Part shown: positions 16,034 to 23,986 of the stretch, piece after piece
Numbering within the stretch: position 1 is the first letter of the stretch
Layout: each line of letters begins with the position of its first letter
Assembly (NCBI RefSeq): GCF_003390375.1
Contig: NZ_QUOT01000001.1
Span: forward strand, 4,092,001 to 4,156,000
Reading direction: 5' to 3'
DNA: 64,000 bases
From: Thalassotalea euphylliae
GTDB taxonomy: Bacteria > Pseudomonadota > Gammaproteobacteria > Enterobacterales > Alteromonadaceae
The notes under the pieces: generated by a model
What the model saw: only the letters and a program-made list of their open reading frames with translations
The model's database searches: none
Told to the model about the DNA's origin: nothing
Made by a program: the position numbers and the translations under genes

Positions 16034-16143
16034 CAATAAAACTAGCAATCAAGCTCACAAGCAGTAACTAAAAGCAGCACAAAACAAATATGTTGTTAAT
16101 GAGTCAGAAGTGCATAACTACTGACGTATCGAGATAAAGACCT

Positions 16144-17007
16144 ATGTCTGAAAAATTACAGAAAGTGCTTGCGCGAGCAGGTAAAGGATCCCGCCGAGAA
16201 ATGGAAGCGGTGATCAGCGCAGGACGCGTCAGTGTGAACGGTAAAACAGCATTCCTTGGCGATCGTGTCGAAGGAACAGAGCAGATACGAGTTGACGGTC
16301 ATCAGGTCAACATCAAACCCGAGCAAGAGCAAATTTGTCGCGTGTTAATGTACAACAAGCCGGAAGGTGAAATGTGTACGCGCAAAGACCCAGAAGGTCG
16401 CCCAACAGTATTTGATCGCCTACCACCGTTAGAAAATGGTCGTTGGATAGCCGTGGGTCGTTTAGATATTAACACCTCAGGTATGTTGTTATTCACCACA
16501 GATGGTGAGCTTGCCAACCGTTTAATGCACCCATCGCACAAAATTGAGCGTGAATATGCGGTGCGCATATTTGGTGAAGTAGACGAGGCGATGTTGCAGC
16601 GTTTACGCCACGGCGTAAAACTGGAAGATGGCCCTGCCAAGTTCCAACAAATTATGTATCGTGGTGGTGAAGGCCGTAATCACTGGTTCCATGTGGTGCT
16701 TTCCGAAGGTCGTAACCGCGAAGTCCGCCGTTTATGGGAAAGCCAAGACGTTCAAGTGAGCCGCTTAATTCGCGTGCGCTACGGTGATATCGAATTGCAA
16801 CGTCAACTGCCAGTGGGCGGTTGGACAGAGCTTGGCTTAAAAGATGTCAACTATTACCGCAAAGCGGTGCAGCTTAAGCCAGAGACTGATTCGAAAGTGA
16901 AAGTGAACGAGAAGATGATCGACAACGCTAAGAATCGCCGTATTCGTCGCAGCGTTAAGAAGCATCAACAACGCCACAAACAATCGGTGCGCCGCAACCG
17001 CAAGTAG
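16144..17007 (+). CDS. rluB: 23S rRNA pseudouridine(2605) synthase
   Basis: A 287-residue RsuA-family pseudouridine synthase. It has an N-terminal S4 RNA-binding domain (EKLQKVLARAGKGSRREME ... AGRVSVNGK, residues 3-60) and a catalytic domain with GRLDINTSGMLLFTTDGELANRLMHPSHK, where the Asp of RLD is the catalytic residue, then SEGRNREVRRLWESQD. The C terminus is a long basic tail (NRRIRRSVKKHQQRHKQ), as in other RluB proteins. Its place next to scpAB is common in gammaproteobacteria. A terminator follows at 17064. Confidence 0.93.
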   Translation: MSEKLQKVLARAGKGSRREMEAVISAGRVSVNGKTAFLGDRVEGTEQIRVDGHQVNIKPEQEQICRVLMYNKPEGEMCTRKDPEGRPTVFDRLPPLENGRWIAVGRLDINTSGMLLFTTDGELANRLMHPSHKIEREYAVRIFGEVDEAMLQRLRHGVKLEDGPAKFQQIMYRGGEGRNHWFHVVLSEGRNREVRRLWESQDVQVSRLIRVRYGDIELQRQLPVGGWTELGLKDVNYYRKAVQLKPETDSKVKVNEKMIDNAKNRRIRRSVKKHQQRHKQSVRRNRK

Positions 17008-17063
17008 CTTTTTCGTGTAAGCGCTTGTGGCTAGCGCTTGTTGTAAAAAATAGCCAAAATACC

Positions 17064-17097
17064 AAAACAGCCTTTCTGCTTGCAGATGGGCTGTTTT
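17064..17097 (+). terminator. Intrinsic terminator after rluB
   Basis: Perfect 9-bp stem AAAACAGCC (17064-17072) / GGCTGTTTT (17089-17097) with a 16-nt loop that holds a smaller CTGC/GCAG pairing. It ends in TTTTAGTTT, 57 bp after the rluB stop. Confidence 0.75.
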
Positions 17098-17278
17098 AGT
17101 TTCTGGCGTAACTTGCTATTCTTCATTCCCTTAAAAGCGCCTGACAGTTTCTCTTTACTTGGGAAAAATTTGTACTTAGAGAAATTTGCATTCAGTAAAT
17201 ACGTTGTCGAATGCAACCAGTAAAGAGCTTAGTTAATCAAACGATATAAATATTCAGAATTTAAAAAGGTGTGCTTGC

Positions 17279-18418
17279 GTGCAAAAACGTTTTATCCAAA
17301 CCCAAGCCGAATTTACTGCCCTATGTGAGTCATTATCAGCCGCTGAGCTGCTAACCGTGGATACCGAATTCGTTCGTACTCGAACCTTAGTGCCTAAGCT
17401 TGGTTTATTGCAAGTGTGCGATGGCGAGCAAGTCGCGCTGATTGACCCATTGGCACTAGACGATTTATCACCTTTTTGGCAATTGTTGGAAAATCCAGCC
17501 ATCACTAAGGTGTTGCATGCGTGCTCTGAAGACTTAGAAGTTTTTCTGACAGCAGGTGCTAAGCCGCCACAAAACCTGATTGATAGCCAAGTGATGATGA
17601 CTTTCTTAGGCCATGGCTTATCACTAGGGTATGCGGCCATGGTTAAGCATTATTTAGATATCGAGCTGGATAAGTCGGAATCGCGCACCGATTGGACGAA
17701 GCGACCATTGACTGATAATCAGCTGAAATACGCTGCCGCCGATGTTGAGCATTTGTATACGCTATTCCCTAAACTCTTGGCTGATATTGAAGCGAAGGGG
17801 TGGTTAGCGGCTAGCCAGCAAGAATCAGCCAATATGATTGCGAAAAAGTATCAGGCAATTGACCCAGACACGCTTTATCAAAACGTTAAATTGGCGTGGA
17901 AGTTATCACCTAAGCAGCTTAATAACCTTAAATTTTTAGCCAGTTGGCGCTATCAAAAAGCAGTGACGAAAGATCAGCCACTCAGTTTTATTGCTAAAGA
18001 TCACACCTTGCAGCTAGTGGCGCAGCGTTCGCCGATGAGTGCCCGCGCGATGGCAAATATTGAAGGGGTGGAAGCGCTAGACGTACGGTATCAAGGTAAG
18101 GCGATGATTAACGTGCTTAAGCAAGCAGCGCAAACACCAGAAGACGCATACCCTGCAAAACTGCGCCGCTTGGATGAATACCCAGGTTACAAACAAACCT
18201 TTAAGCAAGTGAAACACTTTCTACAGCTAGTGGCTGATAAGCACGAGTTAGCAATTGAATGTTTGGCCTCAAAAAAACAGATTAACCAGTTTCTATCGTT
18301 TTACTTTAAATTGAACGGCGCCGACCAATCACAAGCGGCAGTTGAATTGATCAACTCATGGCGTAAGCCAATTGCAGGTGATGCGTTGATTGACTTTGCT
18401 GATCGCGGTTTTAAGTAG
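17279..18418 (+). CDS. rnd: Ribonuclease D
   Basis: A 379-residue RNase D, a DEDD-type 3'-5' exoribonuclease that trims tRNA precursors. The start is GTG 17279 with AAGGTG upstream. The exonuclease domain has LLTVDTEFVRTRT (Exo I, Asp-x-Glu), VLHACSEDLEVF (Exo II) and QLKYAAADVEHLYTLFPKL (Exo III, Asp and Tyr-type). The HRDC domains follow, with FLASWRYQKAVTKDQPLSFIAKD at about residues 220-290. Length is normal. It is monocistronic by context, between two hairpin terminators. Confidence 0.93.
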   Translation: MQKRFIQTQAEFTALCESLSAAELLTVDTEFVRTRTLVPKLGLLQVCDGEQVALIDPLALDDLSPFWQLLENPAITKVLHACSEDLEVFLTAGAKPPQNLIDSQVMMTFLGHGLSLGYAAMVKHYLDIELDKSESRTDWTKRPLTDNQLKYAAADVEHLYTLFPKLLADIEAKGWLAASQQESANMIAKKYQAIDPDTLYQNVKLAWKLSPKQLNNLKFLASWRYQKAVTKDQPLSFIAKDHTLQLVAQRSPMSARAMANIEGVEALDVRYQGKAMINVLKQAAQTPEDAYPAKLRRLDEYPGYKQTFKQVKHFLQLVADKHELAIECLASKKQINQFLSFYFKLNGADQSQAAVELINSWRKPIAGDALIDFADRGFK

Positions 18419-18514
18419 TCGTTGTTTTAAGTAGCTGGGGATTCAAGCAGCTACTGTATCAAGTAACAATCTCACTTAGCACTTGATAGTTGCTATCCCT
18501 ACATCTAATTAATA

Positions 18515-18545
18515 GCGCCAAATCATCACTGTTTGGCGCCATTTC
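18515..18545 (+). terminator. Probable terminator after rnd
   Basis: Stem GCGCCAAA (18515-18522) / TTTGGCGC (18532-18539) with a 9-nt loop, followed by only a short T run (ATTTC). About 100 bp after the rnd stop. Confidence 0.5.
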
Positions 18546-18641
18546 AATTACTAACAATTATCAGCCACTAATGATAAACATACACCGCCCGACATGTTAT
18601 ATTGCGGCCTCTATTGTTTTTCCATTAATAGGCTGAAAAAA

Positions 18642-18959
18642 ATGCCAAGTGCGCCGACTGGATTATGTGCGGTTTACCGTAGTCCGAAAAAAGACCAAAC
18701 TTACCTCTTTGTTAACAAACGCGACGATTTCTCTGACGTGCCAGAAGCCTTAATGAAAACCTTTGGCACACCTGTGTTAGTGACCATGGTGAATTTAACC
18801 AAGCAGGAAAAGCTGGCACTGGCAGATATTGATAAAGTGAAAGAAAGCTTGAGTGAACAAGGTTTCTATCTTCAGCTACCACCACCACAAGAAAATTTGC
18901 TCGACCAACATAAAGAAATGTTAAAACAACAAGGCAAAACTATTGCTTCGGAAGAATAA
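18642..18959 (+). CDS. ycgL: YcgL domain protein
   Basis: A 105-residue small protein with the YcgL pattern LCAVYRSPKKDQTYLFVNKRDDFSDVP ... LMKTFGTPVLVTMVNLTKQEKLA ... QGFYLQLPPPQENLL. YcgL proteins are conserved in gammaproteobacteria and have an alpha/beta fold of unknown function. I chose ATG 18642 (MPSAPTGLCAVY) over a TTG-type frame extension to 18594, because the added residues do not look like the family and lie over the likely promoter (TATATT near 18598). In the same strand order come mltB-like, FAH-family and ycgN genes. Confidence 0.88.
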   Translation: MPSAPTGLCAVYRSPKKDQTYLFVNKRDDFSDVPEALMKTFGTPVLVTMVNLTKQEKLALADIDKVKESLSEQGFYLQLPPPQENLLDQHKEMLKQQGKTIASEE

Positions 18960-19084
18960 GCTGGCATTCAGCTATTCCAGTAACAATAGTGTCTTTGCCT
19001 ATATAAAAAGAGCTGAGAAGAGCCAGCAAGTAAAAATTACCCAATATTAGCAGCCCCGAATATTAAAAATAATAAGGACGCGTA

Positions 19085-20176
19085 ATGAATCGTTTTTATC
19101 ATCAAATTATCAACAGTCGTTTTCTTAAAACCGCCTCAGTAATTGCTATGTTAGCGGGCTCGGTAAGTTTACCTCAATTAGCGATGGCAAACGCTGATAA
19201 TGTCGCTAACCAAGAACAAGCCAAGCCAAGTTATGAAACTTACGTTGAACAGTTAAAAGCTGAAGCGTTAGCAAAAGGCTTTAGCCAAACCTTTGTTGAC
19301 CAAACCTTTGCCAATATCACCTTTTATAAGCGCGCGGTAAAAGCGGATCGCAATCAGCCTGAGCGCGTTGAAACTCTTGATACTTACTTACCAAAACGCT
19401 TACCAAAATGGAAAGTTGACCGCGCCCGTAGGCTTTATAAAGAGCACAAAGAACTATTGACCAAAGTGGGTGAAGAATATGGTGTACAGCCGCGCTTTAT
19501 TGTCGCCTTATGGGGGCTTGAAACCAACTTTGGCAAAATTATGGGTAACTACAACGTCGTTTCTGCACTATCAACACTAGCGTATGAAGGTCGCCGCGAG
19601 GCCTTCTTTAAAAAGCAACTTTGGGCAGCCTTGACCATTTTGGATGAAGGTCATATCAAAGTTGATAACATGAAAGGCTCTTGGGCTGGTGCCATGGGGC
19701 AAAACCAATTTATGCCAACCTCGTTTATCAGCTATGCGGTTGATGGCGATGGCGATGGTAAAAAAGATATCTGGGGGAATCAGGCAGATGTATTTGCCTC
19801 TATGGCTAACTACCTAAAATCTGAAGGTTGGAATGATGACCTAACATGGGGCCGACAGGTCAAATTACCAGAAGGTTTCGATATTTCACTGGCGATCCCT
19901 AAAAATACCGGCAGCCGTAAAAATTGGTTAAAAGCGTGGGCAAATACCGAAAAGACCTTGCAAGAATGGCAAGAGCTAGGCATTCGTCGCACCGATGGCA
20001 CCGCATTGCCAAAAGTCGATGTTAAAGCGGCATTAGTTTTCCCTGACGACGAGAAAGGGCGTGCTTACCTAGCATACGATAACTACAAAAGCTTAATGCA
20101 CTGGAACTTGTCGTACTACTTTGTTAGCTCGGTAGGGCACTTATCGGATCATATAAAGTTTCCACCCATTAAGTAG
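19085..20176 (+). CDS. Lytic murein transglycosylase, MltB family
   Basis: A 363-residue exported enzyme that cleaves peptidoglycan between MurNAc and GlcNAc, forming 1,6-anhydroMurNAc ends. Signal peptide: basic N terminus, then TASVIAMLAGSVSLPQLAMANA (cleavage near residue 36). The SLT_2 domain has GVQPRFIVALWGLETNFGKIMG with the catalytic Glu, AFFKKQLWAALTIL, GSWAGAMGQNQFMPTSFISYAVDGDGDGKKDIWGN and FASMANYLKSEGW. No lipobox is seen, so this is a soluble periplasmic MltB-like enzyme rather than lipoprotein MltB itself. The ribosome-binding site AAGGACGCGTA precedes the ATG. Confidence 0.9.
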   Translation: MNRFYHQIINSRFLKTASVIAMLAGSVSLPQLAMANADNVANQEQAKPSYETYVEQLKAEALAKGFSQTFVDQTFANITFYKRAVKADRNQPERVETLDTYLPKRLPKWKVDRARRLYKEHKELLTKVGEEYGVQPRFIVALWGLETNFGKIMGNYNVVSALSTLAYEGRREAFFKKQLWAALTILDEGHIKVDNMKGSWAGAMGQNQFMPTSFISYAVDGDGDGKKDIWGNQADVFASMANYLKSEGWNDDLTWGRQVKLPEGFDISLAIPKNTGSRKNWLKAWANTEKTLQEWQELGIRRTDGTALPKVDVKAALVFPDDEKGRAYLAYDNYKSLMHWNLSYYFVSSVGHLSDHIKFPPIK

Positions 20177-20233
20177 TTAGCACTAACACCTAAATAGTTG
20201 TCGTGCTGGAAGGTTGGGTAACAGGAGCAGTAA

Positions 20234-20911
20234 ATGATAAACAATTATCAACATAAGGATATTAACGGTGCAGCGATTGATTTGCCTATTGGCAAGGTCG
20301 TTTGCGTTGGGCAGAACTATCTTGACCATATTCAGGAAATGAACAGCATTGCCAACGAAGAGGCGGTGCTGTTTTTAAAACCGAATACGACGCTTTGTGC
20401 TTTGGCTGAGCCTTTGGTTATTCGTGACGATCGCGGTGAATGCCATAACGAAGTAGAAGTGACGATTCTGATCAAACAAATCTTGTCCAATGCTTCAATT
20501 GAAGAAGTTGATGATGCGATTTGGGGATGCGGCATTGGTTTAGACTTAACCTTGCGTGATGTGCAAAAAGAGTTAAAGCAATTAGGGCGACCATGGGAGC
20601 GCTCAAAGTCATTTGATTTATCAGCGCCGATGTCACCGTTTATCAAGCTTGAAGAGGTTAAAGCGCAAGGTCACGACTTAACGAATATTACTTTTGGTTT
20701 AAGCGTGAATAATGAGCTTAGGCAGCAAGGCAATACTGAACTGATGATGCGCAGCATGCGCGATTTATTGGTGATTATTAGCCGCGAATTTACCTTATTG
20801 CCGGGCGATATTGTGATGACAGGTACTCCCAAAGGCGTTGCGCCACTGGTTAGCGGCGATCAGCTAAACTTAACCTTACTTAACCATCAGTTTTCAACAC
20901 AAGTAGCCTAA
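20234..20911 (+). CDS. Fumarylacetoacetate hydrolase family protein (YcgM-like)
   Basis: A 225-residue FAH-family protein. Seen: GKVVCVGQNYLDHIQEMNS (the start of the FAH core), EEAVLFLKPNTTLCALAEP, the metal-binding Glu pair in HNEVEVTILIK, GIGLDLTLRDVQKELKQLGRPWERSKSFD, and VMTGTPKGVAPLVSGDQ. Relatives hydrolyse acylpyruvates or decarboxylate oxaloacetate; the substrate cannot be assigned here. It matches YcgM by size and by its position near ycgL and ycgN. The ATG follows an AACAGGAGCAGTAA ribosome-binding region. Confidence 0.87.
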   Translation: MINNYQHKDINGAAIDLPIGKVVCVGQNYLDHIQEMNSIANEEAVLFLKPNTTLCALAEPLVIRDDRGECHNEVEVTILIKQILSNASIEEVDDAIWGCGIGLDLTLRDVQKELKQLGRPWERSKSFDLSAPMSPFIKLEEVKAQGHDLTNITFGLSVNNELRQQGNTELMMRSMRDLLVIISREFTLLPGDIVMTGTPKGVAPLVSGDQLNLTLLNHQFSTQVA

Positions 20912-20924
20912 CTTAAACAAGCTC

Positions 20925-20986
20925 AAGCCGATTATCGCAATCGGCTTCGCTTAAGCAGCTTAGTTTAAACTTGGTTAAACTAAGCT
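20925..20986 (+). terminator. Two adjacent perfect hairpins after the FAH-family gene (possible terminator region)
   Basis: First hairpin AAGCCGATT (20925-20933) / AATCGGCTT (20939-20947) with a 5-nt loop. Second hairpin AGCTTAGTTTAA (20957-20968) / TTAAACTAAGCT (20975-20986), 12 bp perfect with a 6-nt loop. Neither has a proper T tract, so termination is uncertain; they may stabilise the 3' end. Confidence 0.45.
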
Positions 20987-21047
20987 CACTTAAACTAGGC
21001 TTGGTAAATAGGATGAAACAGGAAAAGATTCATCGCCGAAGAGTGTG

Positions 21048-21053
21048 TATAAT
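21048..21053 (+). promoter_or_regulatory. Candidate -10 box for ycgN
   Basis: A perfect TATAAT at 21048-21053, about 80 bp before ycgN, with no convincing -35 partner. Only the -10 hexamer is supported. Confidence 0.3.
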
Positions 21054-21132
21054 GCGCCGCTCCTAGTTTTCTTTATACGTTAACTTTCTTAATCCGTTAT
21101 TTTTCTATAACCAAAAGGCAGATACAGCAACT

Positions 21133-21693
21133 ATGGCGAAGCAAGCAAAATCAGCTAAACCAAAGAAACCAGCAGTAAAAAACACACCTGATATTAAACC
21201 ATTTTGGGAAGTAAAATCGCTGGAAGAGATGACTCGACAAGAATGGGAGTCATTATGTGACGGCTGTGCCAAATGTTGTCTGCATAAATTTATCGAGGAC
21301 GATGAAACGGAAGAACACGACGAGCTAAAACCAACCGACTATATCAACGAAGGTGAGCAAATGTTGTATTCCAATATTGCTTGCCATCTACTCAATGATA
21401 AAACCTGTGGCTGTACCCAATACGCAAAACGCACTCAATTAGTACCGGATTGCGTGCGCCTGACTCAAGACAACCTAGACGATGTGTTCTTTATGCCGCC
21501 AAGCTGCACCTATCGTCGCTTGCGTGAAGGTCGCGGTATGCCAAGTTGGCACCCGCTATTGCATAAAGGCAAAAAAGCAGCCATGCACAAAGCAGGGATG
21601 TCTGTACGCGGTAAAATCCTTAAAGACAATGAAGTCGATTTATCGTTTTATGAAGACTATATCGTCACTTGGCCGCTGGATGATATTGATTAG
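21133..21693 (+). CDS. ycgN: YcgN family cysteine-cluster protein (UPF0260)
   Basis: A 186-residue cytosolic protein with a basic Lys/Pro-rich lead (about 20 residues) and the YcgN core FWEVKSLEEMTRQEWESLCDGCAKCCLHKF. More Cys positions follow in IACHLLNDKTCGCTQYAKR, VPDCVRLT and PSCTYRRLREGRGMPSWHPL. This is the zinc/iron-sulfur-type cysteine cluster of the CxxCxxCC family. The function is unknown. It is the last gene of the ycgL-mltB-ycgM-ycgN series and converges on the SDR gene, whose stop is only 11 bp away. Confidence 0.9.
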   Translation: MAKQAKSAKPKKPAVKNTPDIKPFWEVKSLEEMTRQEWESLCDGCAKCCLHKFIEDDETEEHDELKPTDYINEGEQMLYSNIACHLLNDKTCGCTQYAKRTQLVPDCVRLTQDNLDDVFFMPPSCTYRRLREGRGMPSWHPLLHKGKKAAMHKAGMSVRGKILKDNEVDLSFYEDYIVTWPLDDID

Positions 21694-21703
21694 CGCAAGC
21701 TAA

Positions 21704-22435
21704 CTATTTACCACCAGCGATATCAACAAAAGAGCCTGTTACAAAAGAAGCCTGGTTTGATAAAAGAAACGCTATAGCCGCAGCAACTTCTTCTGGACTG
21801 CCCCCACGTTGCAATGGAATTTGTTGTTTAACTCGCTCGACTCTATTTGCTTCGCCACCGTCAGCGTGCATTTCTGTATAAATAAATCCAGGGCGGACAC
21901 AGTTCACCCGAATGTTTTTACCAGCTACCTCAAACGATAAGCCTTTTGTTAGCGTATCTATAGCTCCTTTTGATGCGGCATAATCCACATACTCATGAGG
22001 AGAACCGAGCCTGGCGGCTGCAGACGAAACATTGACGATTGAGCCACCATTTACCATTCTTTTTATTGCTTCTCTGCTACATAAAAAGTAGCTAGTGACA
22101 TTGGTTGTCAGCATTTTATTAATTCTATCCGCTGTCATCTCGGAAACAGGCATTTGTGGCAGTAAAATTCCTGCGTTGTTTACTAAATGCGTAACTTTTC
22201 CCAATGTTTCGTCGATCTTCTGAAAAAGAATATTTACCTCGTTCTCCTGCGATACATCGGCTTGCAGTGCTATAGCAGAACCTCCATTTTGTTGTATTTC
22301 AGTGACCACTTTAATGGCTTCTGACTCATTTGAACGGTAATTCACACAGACCGAGTAGCCTTGTTTTCCTAAATAGATAGAAGTTGCGGCACCAATTCCT
22401 CGGCTACCTCCTGTCACTAAAACAACTTTGCTCAT
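21704..22435 (-). CDS. SDR family NAD(P)-dependent oxidoreductase (FabG-like)
   Basis: A 243-residue classical short-chain dehydrogenase. Seen: the cofactor loop VLVTGGSRGIGAATS (TGxxxGxG), LVNNAGIL (NNAG), the catalytic Ser in SIVNVSSAAA, Tyr-x-x-x-Lys in YVDYAASKGAID, and the C-terminal GSFVDIAGG. Its substrate is unknown. The ATG has AAGGAAG upstream, but an IS3-family element is inserted only about 20 bp before the start, so the native promoter is cut off. It may now be silent or be driven from the IS. It converges with ycgN. Confidence 0.87.
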   Translation of the reverse strand: MSKVVLVTGGSRGIGAATSIYLGKQGYSVCVNYRSNESEAIKVVTEIQQNGGSAIALQADVSQENEVNILFQKIDETLGKVTHLVNNAGILLPQMPVSEMTADRINKMLTTNVTSYFLCSREAIKRMVNGGSIVNVSSAAARLGSPHEYVDYAASKGAIDTLTKGLSFEVAGKNIRVNCVRPGFIYTEMHADGGEANRVERVKQQIPLQRGGSPEEVAAAIAFLLSNQASFVTGSFVDIAGGK

Positions 22436-22463
22436 TAAACTTCCTTTTGAAACATTGTAGTGG

Positions 22464-23381
22464 TCAACTTAAATTGGCCACGGTTTTGTATTCAAGCCAG
22501 TATCTTTTCTCTGACTCATTTGGGGTTAAACCAGCATTGTAGTGATGCGGCCTAACTGAGCTGTAATAACCAACAATATAGTGTGTTATTTCAGCTCTAG
22601 CTTCAGTAAAGGAACGGTAACCCGTTGTGGGTATCCATTCTGTTTTTAAACTTCTAAAGAATCGCTCCATCGGGCTATTATCCCAACAATTACCACGGCG
22701 ACTCATGCTTTGCTTTATCTGACAACGCCATAGCAATTGACGGTAGCTTCGGCTGGTGTAATGCGTCCCTTGGTCGCTATGGAACATCACACCTTTAGGC
22801 TTACCACGCATCTCATAAGCCATCATCAGTGCTTTGCTCGTCAATGCTGTATCAGGCGATAGAGACATTGCCCAACCAATCGGTTTTCTCGCAAATAAAT
22901 CAATAACAACTGCTAAATAAGCCCAGCGATTGCCAACCCAGATATACGTAACATCACCGCACCAAACCTGATTCGGCTTAACCACATCAAACTGCTGATT
23001 GAGATGGTTAGGTATCGCCACATGCTCTTGATTTACTTTTCTATAACGGTGCTTCGGTAACTGGCAACTCACCAAGCCTAAACGTTTCATATAGCCTGTC
23101 GCCCTGAAACGTGAAATATCATAGCCACGGTCTATCGCTATCGTGGATATTGTACGAGAACCCGCTGCGCCATTACTTTCACGGTGGATTTGCTTAACGA
23201 CAGCGATTTCTTTTAATTGCTTGCTATTCGGCTTCTTAGAGCGCTTATTCCAATACTTAAAGCTACTGCGATGAACATTAAATGTTTGGCAAATGGTGAA
23301 TTCCGCATAGCTCTCTTTGAGTCGTTTAATTAGTTTAAATTGTTCATCGAGTCCGACATCAAGAGAGCGGTAGCCTTTTTT
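22464..23381 (-). CDS. IS3-family OrfB transposase part (DDE), expressed by -1 frameshift
   Basis: The OrfB frame is open from the slippery site and continues KKGYRSLDVGLDEQFKLI, then the HTH_21-like region SSFKYWNKRSKKPNSKQL and IDRGYDISRFRATGYM. An internal ATG at 23090 exists but would miss this N-terminal part. The rve/DDE core has VWCGDVTYIWVGNRWAYLAV (first Asp), MFHSDQGTHYTS (second Asp) and NCWDNSPMERFFRSLKTEW (Glu), ending in VGYYSSVRPHHYNAG. All three catalytic residues are present. It catalyses excision as a circle and integration. Confidence 0.92.
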   Translation of the reverse strand, partial: KKGYRSLDVGLDEQFKLIKRLKESYAEFTICQTFNVHRSSFKYWNKRSKKPNSKQLKEIAVVKQIHRESNGAAGSRTISTIAIDRGYDISRFRATGYMKRLGLVSCQLPKHRYRKVNQEHVAIPNHLNQQFDVVKPNQVWCGDVTYIWVGNRWAYLAVVIDLFARKPIGWAMSLSPDTALTSKALMMAYEMRGKPKGVMFHSDQGTHYTSRSYRQLLWRCQIKQSMSRRGNCWDNSPMERFFRSLKTEWIPTTGYRSFTEARAEITHYIVGYYSSVRPHHYNAGLTPNESEKRYWLEYKTVANLS

Positions 23382-23641
23382 AGAATTTCCTTTTCTAATT
23401 CAATGCGTTTTATCTTTTTCTCAAGCTCTTTAATCTTACACTGCTCTGGTGTCATTGGGCTGGCTTTGCTGGTGATGCCTTTGCGTTCATTACGAAGCTG
23501 ACGCACCCACTTATCCATTGTCGACTTACCAACGCTCATCGCTTCTGCTGCTTCTCGAACGGAATAACCTTGATCAACAACTAATTGAGCAGCTTCTAAC
23601 CGAAATTCTGGTGTGAAATTACGTTTGCCTGTTCTTGTCAT
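23330..23641 (-). CDS. IS3-family OrfA (helix-turn-helix transposase subunit)
   Basis: A 103-residue OrfA. Seen: the N-terminal HTH region RNFTPEFRLEAAQLVVDQGY with SVREAAEAMSVGKSTMDKWV, then the coiled-coil leucine-zipper-like segment CKIKELEKKIKRIELEKEIL. It binds the IS ends. Near the end the codons CTA AAA AAG form the slippery heptamer A-AAA-AAG (23381-23375), where a share of ribosomes should shift -1 to give the OrfAB transposase; unshifted ribosomes stop at 23330. Confidence 0.93.
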   Translation of the reverse strand: MTRTGKRNFTPEFRLEAAQLVVDQGYSVREAAEAMSVGKSTMDKWVRQLRNERKGITSKASPMTPEQCKIKELEKKIKRIELEKEILKKATALLMSDSMNNLN

Positions 23642-23823
23642 TTTGTCACCTAATCAATTTTATGAGGTGATGATACCACCTCTAACTAGGTGGCCAAATT
23701 TGTTATACCACTACACATAAAGTGAAAAATACATAGCGACCAATAATAACGGGCAAATATATACGTACAAAGCCCTTAGCTAATGCTTGAATAGGTTTTC
23801 AAGGTAACCGCTGCTTTACTGCA

Positions 23824-23848
23824 AATAATCAATATCATATTCATTATC
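23824..23848. promoter_or_regulatory. Fur-box-like AT-rich repeat
   Basis: Read on the minus strand, 23848-23824 is GATAATGAATATGATATTGATTATT, a run of four GATWAT-like hexamers resembling the 6-6-1-6 Fur box. It lies between the IS and the PQ-loop-like gene. Before the IS inserted it would have been about 125 bp upstream of the SDR gene as well. Weak evidence, pattern only. Confidence 0.25.
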
Positions 23849-23891
23849 TATCAGCCATCCTGTTTACCTCTCACTGTCTTTAATGTGCGGA

Positions 23892-23963
23892 TTGTCGACA
23901 ATAAGTGTAAAGAATGGTTTTTAAAAGCCTTTAATATGTTTTAATTGGTTTTTGTGTCGACAA
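23892..23963. repeat. Two copies of TGTCGACAA upstream of the PQ-loop-like gene
   Basis: TTGTCGACAA (a perfect 10-bp palindrome) at 23892-23901 and TGTCGACAA at 23955-23963. Two such sites about 60 bp apart in front of one gene may be an operator pair. In the rest of this 270-bp interval I see only the Fur-like repeat. Confidence 0.35.
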
Positions 23964-23986
23964 AAATGACTGGGGGAGGTGTGGGT

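Larger units (their letters stand above)
22456..23715 (-). mobile_element. IS3-family insertion sequence, intact, 1260 bp, with 3-bp target duplication
   Basis: The ends are inverted repeats: TGTAGTGGTCAACTTAAATT at the left and, on the opposite strand, TGTAGTGGTATAACAAATTT at the right, both followed by GGCCAC (about 20 of 26 bases match). CAT is duplicated on both flanks (22453-22455, 23716-23718), as expected for the 3-bp duplications of IS3 elements. It carries orfA and orfB in overlapping frames with an A6G slippery site. Both frames look undamaged, so the element is probably recent and active. Confidence 0.95.
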
